This document shows, one piece after another, positions 1-5,778 of a stretch of DNA of 18,260 bases. Origin of the DNA: Flavobacterium sp. (GTDB taxonomy: Bacteria; Bacteroidota; Bacteroidia; Flavobacteriales; Flavobacteriaceae); contig NZ_DQDX01000066.1 of the NCBI RefSeq assembly GCF_003525665.1, forward strand, positions 1 through 18,260, in the 5' to 3' direction. Under the pieces are notes generated by a model, which made no database searches, was not told the origin of the DNA, and saw only the letters and a list, made by a program, of their open reading frames with translations. Positions within the stretch are counted from its first letter, which is position 1. Each line of letters opens with the position of its first letter. A program made the position numbers and the translations under genes.

Positions 1-736
1 CTGGAATTTCGCTCATAATCATTTTTACGCCGCGATCAACTAATTTGTCGTTGCTCAATTGCATATCGACCATTTTGTTGCCTTTTACTTTTCCAAGCTG
101 AATCATCGTTGCAGTAGAAATCATGTTTAAAACTAATTTCTGAGCCGTTCCAGCTTTCATTCTAGAACTTCCGGTAACAAATTCAGGTCCAACGACAACC
201 ACAACAGGAAATTGTGCAGTCAATGCCAGCGGACTTCCATCATTGCAAGTTATACAACCTGTAGTGATATTATTTTCATGACATTTTTCTAAACCAGCAA
301 TTACATAAGGAGTTGTTCCCGATGCTGCAATTCCAATTACAACGTCGTTTTCATTAATGTTTTGTTCTTGTAAATCAATCCACGCTTGGGTTGTATTGTC
401 TTCGGCATTTTCAACCGCTTTTCTAATGGCTTTGTCGCCACCAGCAATTATTCCGTTTACTAAATCAAATGGAACGCCAAAAGTTGGAGGACATTCCGAT
501 GCATCTACAATTCCTAATCTGCCTGAAGTTCCAGCGCCAATGTAGAAAAGTCGTCCGCCAATTTTCATTTTTTCAACAACTTTGGCAACTAGCAATTCTA
601 TTTGCGGCAACGCTTTTTCAACTGCCAACGGAACTGTTTTGTCTTCATTGTTAATATTAGACAACAATTCGGCAACCGACATTTTTTCTAAATGTTCGTA
701 TTTTGAGGATTGTTCGGTGGTTTTTGTGAAGTTCAT
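1..736 (-). CDS. murQ: N-acetylmuramic acid 6-phosphate etherase MurQ (C-terminus beyond the window)
   Basis: Cytoplasmic SIS-domain lyase that cleaves the D-lactyl ether of MurNAc-6-phosphate to give GlcNAc-6-phosphate, a step in recycling peptidoglycan sugars. Reading the minus strand from ATG at 736 gives 245 uninterrupted residues that run off the left edge; the family is about 270-300 residues, so only the last few dozen are missing. Clear family landmarks are GAGTSGRLGIVDASECPPTF in the first third, IGIAASGTTPYVI in the middle, and TGSSRMKAGTAQKLVLNM in the last third, the last being the usual signature of the MurQ/GckR group. The start lies 5 bases after the stop of the PH-domain gene, so the two are almost certainly co-transcribed from the promoter near 1150. 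No oddity is visible in the coding part. Confidence 0.95.
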   Translation of the reverse strand, partial: MNFTKTTEQSSKYEHLEKMSVAELLSNINNEDKTVPLAVEKALPQIELLVAKVVEKMKIGGRLFYIGAGTSGRLGIVDASECPPTFGVPFDLVNGIIAGGDKAIRKAVENAEDNTTQAWIDLQEQNINENDVVIGIAASGTTPYVIAGLEKCHENNITTGCITCNDGSPLALTAQFPVVVVVGPEFVTGSSRMKAGTAQKLVLNMISTATMIQLGKVKGNKMVDMQLSNDKLVDRGVKMIMSEIP

Positions 737-741
737 GATTT

Positions 742-1122
742 CTATTTTAAAACGTGGTGTGCCAAAACACTTTGCACATCATAAACATTAACACCTTTAT
801 TGAATTGTTTCACAATACTAGGATTTACTTCGCTAGAAACCCAAATTTTCAATTCGGCTTCAAGGTCAAATGTTCCTGCAGTTTCAACACTAAATCGGGT
901 AATGCTTTTGTATAAAATCGATTTGTATTCTACTTTACTTCCAGTGATTCCCTGTTTTTCGATTAAAATCAATCGTTTGTTGGTGAAAATAAAAGTATCT
1001 CTTATCAATTTGAAACCCAATTCAATTTGCTCACTATCAATTAAAAGTTTTCCGTAATCTTTAAGTAGTGTTTCTGAGTTAACAGCACCAGCATTTCCTA
1101 GTAAGGCAGAAAATAATCCCAT
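742..1122 (-). CDS. Bacterial PH-domain protein
   Basis: A 126-residue soluble protein resembling the bacterial pleckstrin-homology family (PF08000-type, YvbH-like). It begins MGLFSALLGNAGAV, then has a run of predicted beta strands including TFIFTNKRLILIEKQGITG, a typical PH-family core with the conserved NKRL turn. A patch around YKSILYKSITRFSVE follows, and the protein ends in a helix-like segment from about residue 105. No signal peptide or membrane segment is seen. The molecular role of this family is poorly defined; a scaffold or ligand-binding role is only inference. It is the first gene of a two-gene unit with murQ, 5 bases apart, and a perfect TAnnTTTG element lies 27 bases upstream of its ATG. 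Confidence 0.8.
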   Translation of the reverse strand: MGLFSALLGNAGAVNSETLLKDYGKLLIDSEQIELGFKLIRDTFIFTNKRLILIEKQGITGSKVEYKSILYKSITRFSVETAGTFDLEAELKIWVSSEVNPSIVKQFNKGVNVYDVQSVLAHHVLK

Positions 1123-1149
1123 GATAATTTTATTTTAGATTTAGTTTGT

Positions 1150-1157
1150 CAAATGTA
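1150..1157 (-). promoter_or_regulatory. Bacteroidota -7 promoter element for the PH-domain/murQ unit
   Basis: On the minus strand this reads TACATTTG, a full match to the TAnnTTTG -7 element of the Bacteroidota primary sigma factor, ending 27 bases before the ATG at 1122. No TTG -33 element is seen at the usual distance. Confidence 0.6.
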
Positions 1158-1174
1158 AAAATAAAACTTCGGAT

Positions 1175-1882
1175 TTACATAAAATAAGCCAAAACAATAC
1201 CTAAAACAATAACTGTTAATTTGGCCAAATTAAATTTATGTCCTTCACTACTTTCAAAAATAATAGTGGATGAAATGTGAAATAAAATACCAATCACAAT
1301 TCCTGAAATTTCGGTGTAATAATTGGATAAAAAAGAAAGGTTTTCGGCTGCAAAAGTTCCTAATGGTGTCATAAAAGCAAAAACCAACATGAAGAATAGA
1401 ATGGCTTTTTTGTTCAATTGTGCGTTACTAAAAAACGTAGTTAAGATAATCGCAATAGGAAAGTGATGAATCGCAATGCCATATGCCAAATGATTGTGAT
1501 TGCTAATTGGCATTCCTTCAAGAAGCGCGTGCAAACACAAACTAAAAAACAACAACCACGGAATGTGATTCATAGTATCGTGTCCATGAACGTGACCGTG
1601 TTCGGCACCTTTTGAGAAATATTCGAGTATAATTTGGAACACAATTCCAATCATTATAAACAGACCAATCGTTCCATTACCATGATTATGTTCTTCGTGA
1701 TCATGATTATTTGCTTCATAAACTTCTGGAAGCAAATGCATTACTGTTAAGGAAAGCAAAAATGCACCACTAAAAGCCAATAGTAATTTTAAATTCTTCT
1801 TGCTCTTCGGACGAAGAAATAAGGCAATTATGAATCCTATAAGTACAGCTAATAACGGTAAAATGTAAATGGAATAATTCAT
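1175..1882 (-). CDS. ZIP family divalent metal transporter
   Basis: An integral inner-membrane protein of 235 residues with about eight hydrophobic segments, typical of ZIP (ZupT/SLC39-like) transporters that bring zinc or other divalent metals into the cytoplasm. Two histidine-rich hydrophilic stretches (residues about 59-69 and 95-106) resemble the variable metal-binding loops of ZIP proteins. The metal-site helices are visible as HALLEGMP (H118, E122) and AIHHFPIA (H139, H140), which match the ZIP TM4 and TM5 positions in a variant form. Metal specificity cannot be told from the sequence. It lies 56 bases downstream of the broken methyltransferase on the same strand, separated by a 7-bp tandem array, so it may share that transcript. 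No separate promoter is obvious. Confidence 0.9.
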   Translation of the reverse strand: MNYSIYILPLLAVLIGFIIALFLRPKSKKNLKLLLAFSGAFLLSLTVMHLLPEVYEANNHDHEEHNHGNGTIGLFIMIGIVFQIILEYFSKGAEHGHVHGHDTMNHIPWLLFFSLCLHALLEGMPISNHNHLAYGIAIHHFPIAIILTTFFSNAQLNKKAILFFMLVFAFMTPLGTFAAENLSFLSNYYTEISGIVIGILFHISSTIIFESSEGHKFNLAKLTVIVLGIVLAYFM

Positions 1883-1898
1883 CAGAAGTTTATGTTCA

Positions 1899-1939
1899 AT
1901 ATCTATTCTCTATATTCTATGTTCTATATTCTATTCTCT
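1899..1939. repeat. Heptamer tandem array in the methyltransferase-ZIP gap
   Basis: About 5.9 copies of a 7-bp unit. Read on the plus strand the full units are ATTCTCT, ATATTCT, ATGTTCT, ATATTCT and ATTCTCT (1905-1939), preceded by a partial unit. The last unit shares its final base with the stop codon of the methyltransferase frame (complement of 1939-1941). The ZIP gene starts 16 bases beyond the other end. Confidence 0.85.
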
Positions 1940-2700
1940 TACTTAAAAATCATAATCAAACGTTCGCTGTCTTTTTTATGAAATTTCTTCAGTTTATAAT
2001 CACCAAAAATATCCAATAAGAAGATGCCTGCAGTTTCCATCATTTGAGTAAAATCTTCCAGAGTCAATGCTTTTACTTTTTCGGTAAAATGAAACTTTTC
2101 ACCTTGATCTTCAAAATCGATTTCTTGCTAAATATGATTATCAGCAACGTAACGTTTTATGTGAAAATCAATTCCATCAACGGTTTTAACTTCTGTCGGA
2201 ACTAAATTCGCAATCACCTGATTTACATTCATAAAATCAATTACTGCAAATCCGTATTCGGTCAAACTATCTTTAATAGCAACTAAAGTCTTTAAATTGT
2301 CTTCATCATTTTCGAAATAACCAAAGCTTGTAAACAAATTGAAAACAGCATCAAATTTATCTTCAAACGGTTCGCGCATGTCATGAACTTGAAAATGCAA
2401 CGTATCATTAGCATTTTTACTCGCTTCGGCAATACTGTTTTCAGACAAATCGGCACCAAGTACATCAAATCCTAATTGGTTTAAATATATCGAGTGACGA
2501 CCTTTTCCGCAAGCCAAATCAAGGACTTTTGCTTTTTCAGGTAAATTTAAATAATGCGTCAAATTGTCCATGAAAATCTGTGCTTCACGGTAATTTCTAT
2601 CTTTATAAAGAATGTGGTAATATGGTGTATCAAACCAAGAGGCGAACCAATTGGATTGTTGATTGTTGATTTGTGATTGTTGATTTGTGATTTTTGACAT
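1939..2700 (-). pseudogene. Class I SAM-dependent methyltransferase interrupted by an in-frame TAG
   Basis: The minus-strand frame from ATG at 2700 encodes a small-molecule-type class I methyltransferase: NWFASWFDTPYYHILYKDRNY near the N-terminus, SAM motif I VLDLACGKGRH (residues 59-69), the acidic motif II region VLGADLS (80-86) and VFNLFTSFGYF (119-129). Codon 191 (2128-2130) is TAG. The same frame then continues without shift for 62 codons to TAA at 1939-1941 and contains FHFTEKVKALTLEDF, a segment usual in the C-terminal part of this family. The full frame of 253 codons fits the family length, so a single-base nonsense change is the simplest reading. The split protein of 190 residues keeps the SAM site but lacks the last strands. 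Residues 2-16 (rich in S, N, Q, I) come from a 7-bp tandem repeat; the typical family start would be near NWFASWFD. A sequencing error remains possible. Confidence 0.85.
2654..2691. repeat. Heptamer tandem array inside the 5' end of the methyltransferase gene
   Basis: On the minus strand the units are ATCACAA, ATCAACA, ATCACAA, ATCAACA and ATCAACA followed by ATC: five 7-bp copies, or two exact 14-bp copies plus a half. The array begins 6 bases after the ATG and is translated as Ile/Thr/Asn/Gln/Ser-rich sequence. Because 7 is not a multiple of 3, gain or loss of one unit would shift the frame of the gene. Confidence 0.85.
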
Positions 2701-2729
2701 TAATTCTTGTTCATAAAATTCTTAGCGTG

Positions 2730-2737
2730 CAAATTTA
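2730..2737 (-). promoter_or_regulatory. -7 promoter element for the methyltransferase gene
   Basis: The minus strand reads TAAATTTG, matching TAnnTTTG, with a TTG (2763-2761) 23 bases upstream as a possible -33 element. It lies 29 bases before the ATG at 2700 and supports that start even though the N-terminus is repeat-derived. It is back to back with the plus-strand element at 2741. Confidence 0.6.
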
Positions 2738-2740
2738 GTG

Positions 2741-2748
2741 TATTTTTG
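2741..2748 (+). promoter_or_regulatory. -7 promoter element for the THUMP methyltransferase
   Basis: TATTTTTG matches TAnnTTTG. The predicted leader to ATG 2834 is about 80 bases and includes two exact copies of AAGTTTG (2762-2775), a short heptamer repeat. No convincing -33 TTG is present. Only 3 bases separate it from the divergent element at 2730-2737, so the two promoters must share or compete for the same stretch. Confidence 0.55.
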
Positions 2749-2833
2749 CAGAAGTTATTCCAAGTTTGAAGTTTGATATTTTAGAATTAAGATTTATTTG
2801 GGATTTATTATTTGATTATTGGATTTTATATAG

Positions 2834-4000
2834 ATGGAAAATTTTAAAATGATTGCCAAAACCTTCTTTGGTTTTGAAGAAATATTAGCTCAAGAATTAC
2901 GTGTTTTGGGCGCACAAGATGTTGAAATTGGAACTAGAATGGTAAGTTTCAAAGGTGACAAAGGATTTATGTACAAAGCCAATTTGTCGTTGCGAACTGC
3001 TTTAAAAATATTAAAACCAATTTACTATTTTAGAGCAAAAACCGATGCACTTTTATACAAAGGAATTCAAGGAATTGATTGGAGCAAGTATTTGAACGCT
3101 AACCAAACGTTTGTAATTGATACCACAATTCACTCTGATTTTTTTAAACACTCGCAATTTGTATCTCAAAAAGCAAAAGATGCTATTGTAGATCAATTTC
3201 GTGAAAAAACTGGCGTTCGTCCAAGTGTAGATAAAGATTTTCCCGATTTACGAATTAATATCCATATCGATAAAGACCAACTTTCGATAGCTTTGGATAC
3301 TTCTGGAGCTTCGTTACACCAACGTGGTTATAAAACGGCTACCAATATTGCACCAATCAACGAAGTTCTTGCAGCAGGAATGTTAATACTTGCTGGTTGG
3401 GAAGGAAAAACCGATTTTCTAGATCCAATGTGTGGTTCGGGAACAATTCTTGCCGAAGCTGCGATGATTGCTTGTAATATTCCGGCAAACATCAACAGAA
3501 AAGAATTTGCGTTCGAAAAATGGAATGATTGGGATAACGATTTGTTTGATCAAATTATCGATGCTTTATTGAAACGAACACGCGAATTTCATTATACTAT
3601 CAAAGGTTATGATAAAGCGCCAAGTGCTGTAGAAAAAGCTAAAGCAAATATTAAAAATGCTAATTTAGATGATTACGTAACAGTTTCTCAACAAAATTTC
3701 TTCGACACCAAAAAGGAAACTTCTGGACCTTTGCAAATGGTTTTCAATCCGCCATACGGTGAACGTTTGGATATTGATTTGGAGCGTTTTTACAGAGAAA
3801 TGGGCGATACGATGAAACAAAATTATCCAGGTACGCATGCTTGGTTTATCACAGCAAATTTGGATGCATTGAAATTCGTCGGATTAAAACCTTCAAGAAA
3901 AATCAAACTTTTTAACGGAAGTTTAGAAGCAAGATTAGTGAAATACGAAATGTACGAAGGCAGTAAACGAACTAAGTTTCAGAATAGGGAAGAAGAGTAG
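2834..4000 (+). CDS. THUMP-domain class I RNA methyltransferase (RlmL N-terminal-like)
   Basis: A 388-residue cytoplasmic protein. The N-terminal half (about 45-157) matches the THUMP RNA-binding fold, ending with the linker LHQRGY (161-166). The C-terminal half is a Rossmann methyltransferase with motif I FLDPMCGSGT (195-204) and the catalytic NPPYGERL (305-312), the (D/N)PPY motif of enzymes that methylate exocyclic amino nitrogens. The architecture is that of the UPF0020/RlmL family, which makes N2-methylguanosine in 23S rRNA or, in related branches, modifies tRNA; the exact target cannot be read off. Often mislabelled as an N6-adenine DNA methylase. The C-terminus is Lys/Arg/Glu-rich. The stop codon TAG runs straight into a heptamer array. 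Confidence 0.88.
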   Translation: MENFKMIAKTFFGFEEILAQELRVLGAQDVEIGTRMVSFKGDKGFMYKANLSLRTALKILKPIYYFRAKTDALLYKGIQGIDWSKYLNANQTFVIDTTIHSDFFKHSQFVSQKAKDAIVDQFREKTGVRPSVDKDFPDLRINIHIDKDQLSIALDTSGASLHQRGYKTATNIAPINEVLAAGMLILAGWEGKTDFLDPMCGSGTILAEAAMIACNIPANINRKEFAFEKWNDWDNDLFDQIIDALLKRTREFHYTIKGYDKAPSAVEKAKANIKNANLDDYVTVSQQNFFDTKKETSGPLQMVFNPPYGERLDIDLERFYREMGDTMKQNYPGTHAWFITANLDALKFVGLKPSRKIKLFNGSLEARLVKYEMYEGSKRTKFQNREEE

Positions 4001-4075
4001 TGGTCAGTGATCAGTGGTCAGTATTCAGTGATCAGTTTTCAGATCGCAGTTTTCAGATCGCAGTTTTCAGATTTC
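3999..4075. repeat. Eleven-copy heptamer array at the stop codon of the THUMP methyltransferase gene
   Basis: Eleven consecutive 7-bp units starting inside the TAG stop (3998-4000): AGTGGTC, AGTGATC, AGTGGTC, AGTATTC, AGTGATC, AGTTTTC, AGATCGC, AGTTTTC, AGATCGC, AGTTTTC and AGATTTC. The period is kept without a single slip over 77 bases although the unit changes, with AGTTTTC-AGATCGC forming a 14-bp higher-order repeat in the second half. Confidence 0.92.
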
Positions 4076-4087
4076 AGATACTATATA

Positions 4088-4108
4088 ATACAATATACAA
4101 TATACAAT
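4088..4108. repeat. Three exact ATACAAT heptamers
   Basis: Three perfect tandem copies of ATACAAT, 12 bases beyond the larger heptamer array and 10 bases before the ATG at 4119. It occupies the place where a promoter or translation signal for the small membrane protein would be expected. Confidence 0.85.
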
Positions 4109-4118
4109 TTCATAAAAA

Positions 4119-4352
4119 ATGAGTAAGAAGACAAAAGCATTCATTTATCAATTAATTTGTTTTGCAGTTTTATTTATTGCAGTACGTTTTTTAGTGGCAA
4201 CTTATACTAATTTAACTGGATATTGGATTCCGTTAACAGCTTTTGTTGTGGGTACCATTTTGGCACCAAGATTTCAAGCAATCACTACAAGAGATGGTGA
4301 AAAGTTATTTATGAAATGGATTTTCATCAAAGGAATTAAAGAGATAAAATAA
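4119..4352 (+). CDS. Small membrane protein of unknown function, 77 residues
   Basis: I do not recognise a named family. The product starts MSKKTKAF, then has two hydrophobic segments (about residues 9-28 and 34-49) joined by a short TNLTGYW loop, and a basic C-terminal tail (DGEKLFMKWIFIKGIKEIK). The positive-inside rule suggests that both termini are cytoplasmic. The ordinary codon use, the good ATG and a strong hairpin right after the stop support a real gene. It may be read from the promoter of the THUMP methyltransferase through the repeat arrays, since no separate TAnnTTTG element is evident. Confidence 0.75.
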   Translation: MSKKTKAFIYQLICFAVLFIAVRFLVATYTNLTGYWIPLTAFVVGTILAPRFQAITTRDGEKLFMKWIFIKGIKEIK

Positions 4353-4372
4353 TTACGAATAGTTCTAAAACT

Positions 4373-4421
4373 AAAATTCGCTAATCATCTGATAAATTAT
4401 CAACGATGATTAGCGAATTTT
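4373..4421. terminator. Bidirectional terminator between convergent genes
   Basis: A perfect 17-bp inverted repeat (4373-4389 with 4405-4421) flanked by A and T runs, so it can serve both the small membrane protein and the DUF6048 gene. The 15-base loop itself holds a second palindrome, TGATAAATTATCA (4390-4402), so the stem can be extended past a two-base bulge. Confidence 0.85.
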
Positions 4422-4435
4422 TATTCTTGTGAAGA

Positions 4436-5215
4436 TTACTTCTTCTTGCCGCTTTTCTTTTTCTTTTTCTTATCGTCTTTTTTCTCTTTAGCTTTTACAG
4501 TTGCTTTGTAAAGTGGTAAAAAGTAAGAAACAGTATAGTTAAAACCTACGCCAAAATCACCATCATACGTTCTATTGAAACCCGGAATGTATAGGTTATC
4601 GAAATTATCTGGTTTTTTATTGTTGAATAATCGGTTGATTCTAAAACTAAAACCAACAAAAACATTATTGAAAACTTCGGCCTTCATACCTGCAACAACT
4701 TCACCCCATTGCGCCGATAATCCACTAAATTTTTCTCCAGAAGGCGTAATTGGCTCCTCTCCAAAATGCGGATTCGGATTGTAAACTTGGTAATCATTTA
4801 ATGTTTGACTAAACGAACTCACGCCATAACGCAAACCTACATAAATCATATTTTGCATTCCAAGCCAATTTTCATAGGCGTTGTAATCGAAACCTGCTTT
4901 TAAATACGATCCTTCGGTGGTGAAATTAAGTTGTGTGTCGTCAACAGTTTTGTTCTCGTTTCCTAGTTCTACTGCGATATAATGCTTTCGCGTCAATCTG
5001 TAATCTCCAACTAATTCCAATCCGCGATAGTCTTTTTCGTAAAACGAACGCGTTAACTTAAATAAATCGACACCAAAGCGAATACCATAACGTTCTGTTT
5101 TTGGTACAATAGTATCTTTTTTAAGTACTTCTTTTTCAGAAACTTTCTGTGCGATTCCTGAAAACGAAATCAGAACGACTACTAAACTAAAAATATATTT
5201 TAACATGTGTTTCAT
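4436..5215 (-). CDS. DUF6048 family protein, probable outer-membrane beta-barrel
   Basis: About 259 residues from ATG 5215 (ATG 5206 is an equally good start). The N-terminus MLKYIFSLVVVLISFSGIAQ is a Sec signal peptide with likely cleavage after the Ala-Gln region. The mature part shows alternating aromatic and Gly-rich strands (YGIRFGVDLFKL, HYIAVELG, MIYVGLRYG, VGFSFRINRLF, FGVGFNYTVSYFLPLY) expected of a small outer-membrane barrel. The last 23 residues are mostly lysine, unusual after a barrel end. It is the third gene of the rlmD unit and overlaps the end of the DUF6452 lipoprotein gene by 20-29 bases, indicating translational coupling and perhaps a joint envelope role. The DUF assignment is from memory of flavobacterial neighbours and is moderately sure; function unknown. 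Confidence 0.75.
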   Translation of the reverse strand: MKHMLKYIFSLVVVLISFSGIAQKVSEKEVLKKDTIVPKTERYGIRFGVDLFKLTRSFYEKDYRGLELVGDYRLTRKHYIAVELGNENKTVDDTQLNFTTEGSYLKAGFDYNAYENWLGMQNMIYVGLRYGVSSFSQTLNDYQVYNPNPHFGEEPITPSGEKFSGLSAQWGEVVAGMKAEVFNNVFVGFSFRINRLFNNKKPDNFDNLYIPGFNRTYDGDFGVGFNYTVSYFLPLYKATVKAKEKKDDKKKKKKSGKKK

Positions 5216-5723
5216 TTTCGTTTGCAATAGCGTTAGTTTCAATGTTTATTCCTTTAATCCATTCACTGTCAGGAGTAGTATTATCGGAATTAATTATTGG
5301 ATTATTGTTTCTTAGAGTGAAAATAGTTTTATAGCCACAAGCTCTTGAAACATAAACATTTTCTCTTGTGTAATTTACTTCAAAAAAATCGACGTTTTCA
5401 CCAGGTGCAGCTCCGTAATTTAAAGCAAATGAGTATTTTACAACGTCTTCTCCAGTTTTCAAAGGAAGTGAAAGTTTAGACGCATTCAATAAATAGCGCG
5501 CCTCATTCGTTTCAATCAAACTCTCATTAAATACTACAGATTTGTTAGTTAAAACTTCTGTCACTCTCAAATTCACCACATTTTTTTTTACAGTAGGATT
5601 TGCATCGTCATAGAATTCTATAATCAATCGAGGCGTAGTTGGTGTGTTTGGATCACAAATGTCATCTTTCTCACAACCAGAAAATGCAAATCCGATAAAC
5701 AATAGCAAAAATATTTTTTTCAT
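5187..5723 (-). CDS. DUF6452 family lipoprotein
   Basis: A 178-residue lipoprotein. The chosen start at 5723 gives MKKIFLLLFIGFAFSGC, a type II signal peptide with the lipobox FSGC; an upstream ATG at 5777 would add 18 residues encoded by the tandem array and is not believed. After the lipid Cys comes EKDDICDPNTPTTPRLIIEFYD, as in the DUF6452 group, followed by a beta-rich domain. The acidic residues just after the Cys could favour export to the cell surface, as described for Bacteroidota lipoproteins, but this is inference. It lies between rlmD and the DUF6048 gene and overlaps the latter; the two may act together at the outer membrane. Role unknown. Confidence 0.78.
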   Translation of the reverse strand: MKKIFLLLFIGFAFSGCEKDDICDPNTPTTPRLIIEFYDDANPTVKKNVVNLRVTEVLTNKSVVFNESLIETNEARYLLNASKLSLPLKTGEDVVKYSFALNYGAAPGENVDFFEVNYTRENVYVSRACGYKTIFTLRNNNPIINSDNTTPDSEWIKGINIETNAIANENETHVKIYF

Positions 5724-5748
5724 AAATTTTAATTTCAATCTAAATAAA

Positions 5749-5778
5749 CTGAACACTGAACACTGAATACTGAACACT
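5749..5778. repeat. Heptamer array at the rlmD stop codon
   Basis: Four 7-bp units plus two bases. On the plus strand they read CTGAACA, CTGAACA, CTGAATA and CTGAACA, followed by CT, which is part of the complement of the rlmD TAG stop (5777-5779). On the rlmD coding strand the units are AGTGTTC/AGTATTC, the same family as the array at 3999. The array ends 26 bases upstream of the lipoprotein ATG at 5723. Confidence 0.9.

Noticed and set aside
357..791. Plus-strand open frames at the left end
   Set aside because: They are shadows of murQ and the PH-domain gene, which have clear family motifs on the minus strand.
2128..2130. TAG as a pyrrolysine or other recoded codon
   Set aside because: No recoding signal or pyrrolysine genes are visible, TAG is used as a normal stop for rlmD and the THUMP methyltransferase in the same window, and a point mutation is simpler.
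3999..4108. CRISPR-like array
   Set aside because: The units are 7 bp and contiguous with no spacers, and no cas genes are near.
5724..5777. Longer start of the DUF6452 lipoprotein at 5777
   Set aside because: The extra 18 residues are a translation of the heptamer array and would bury the signal peptide.
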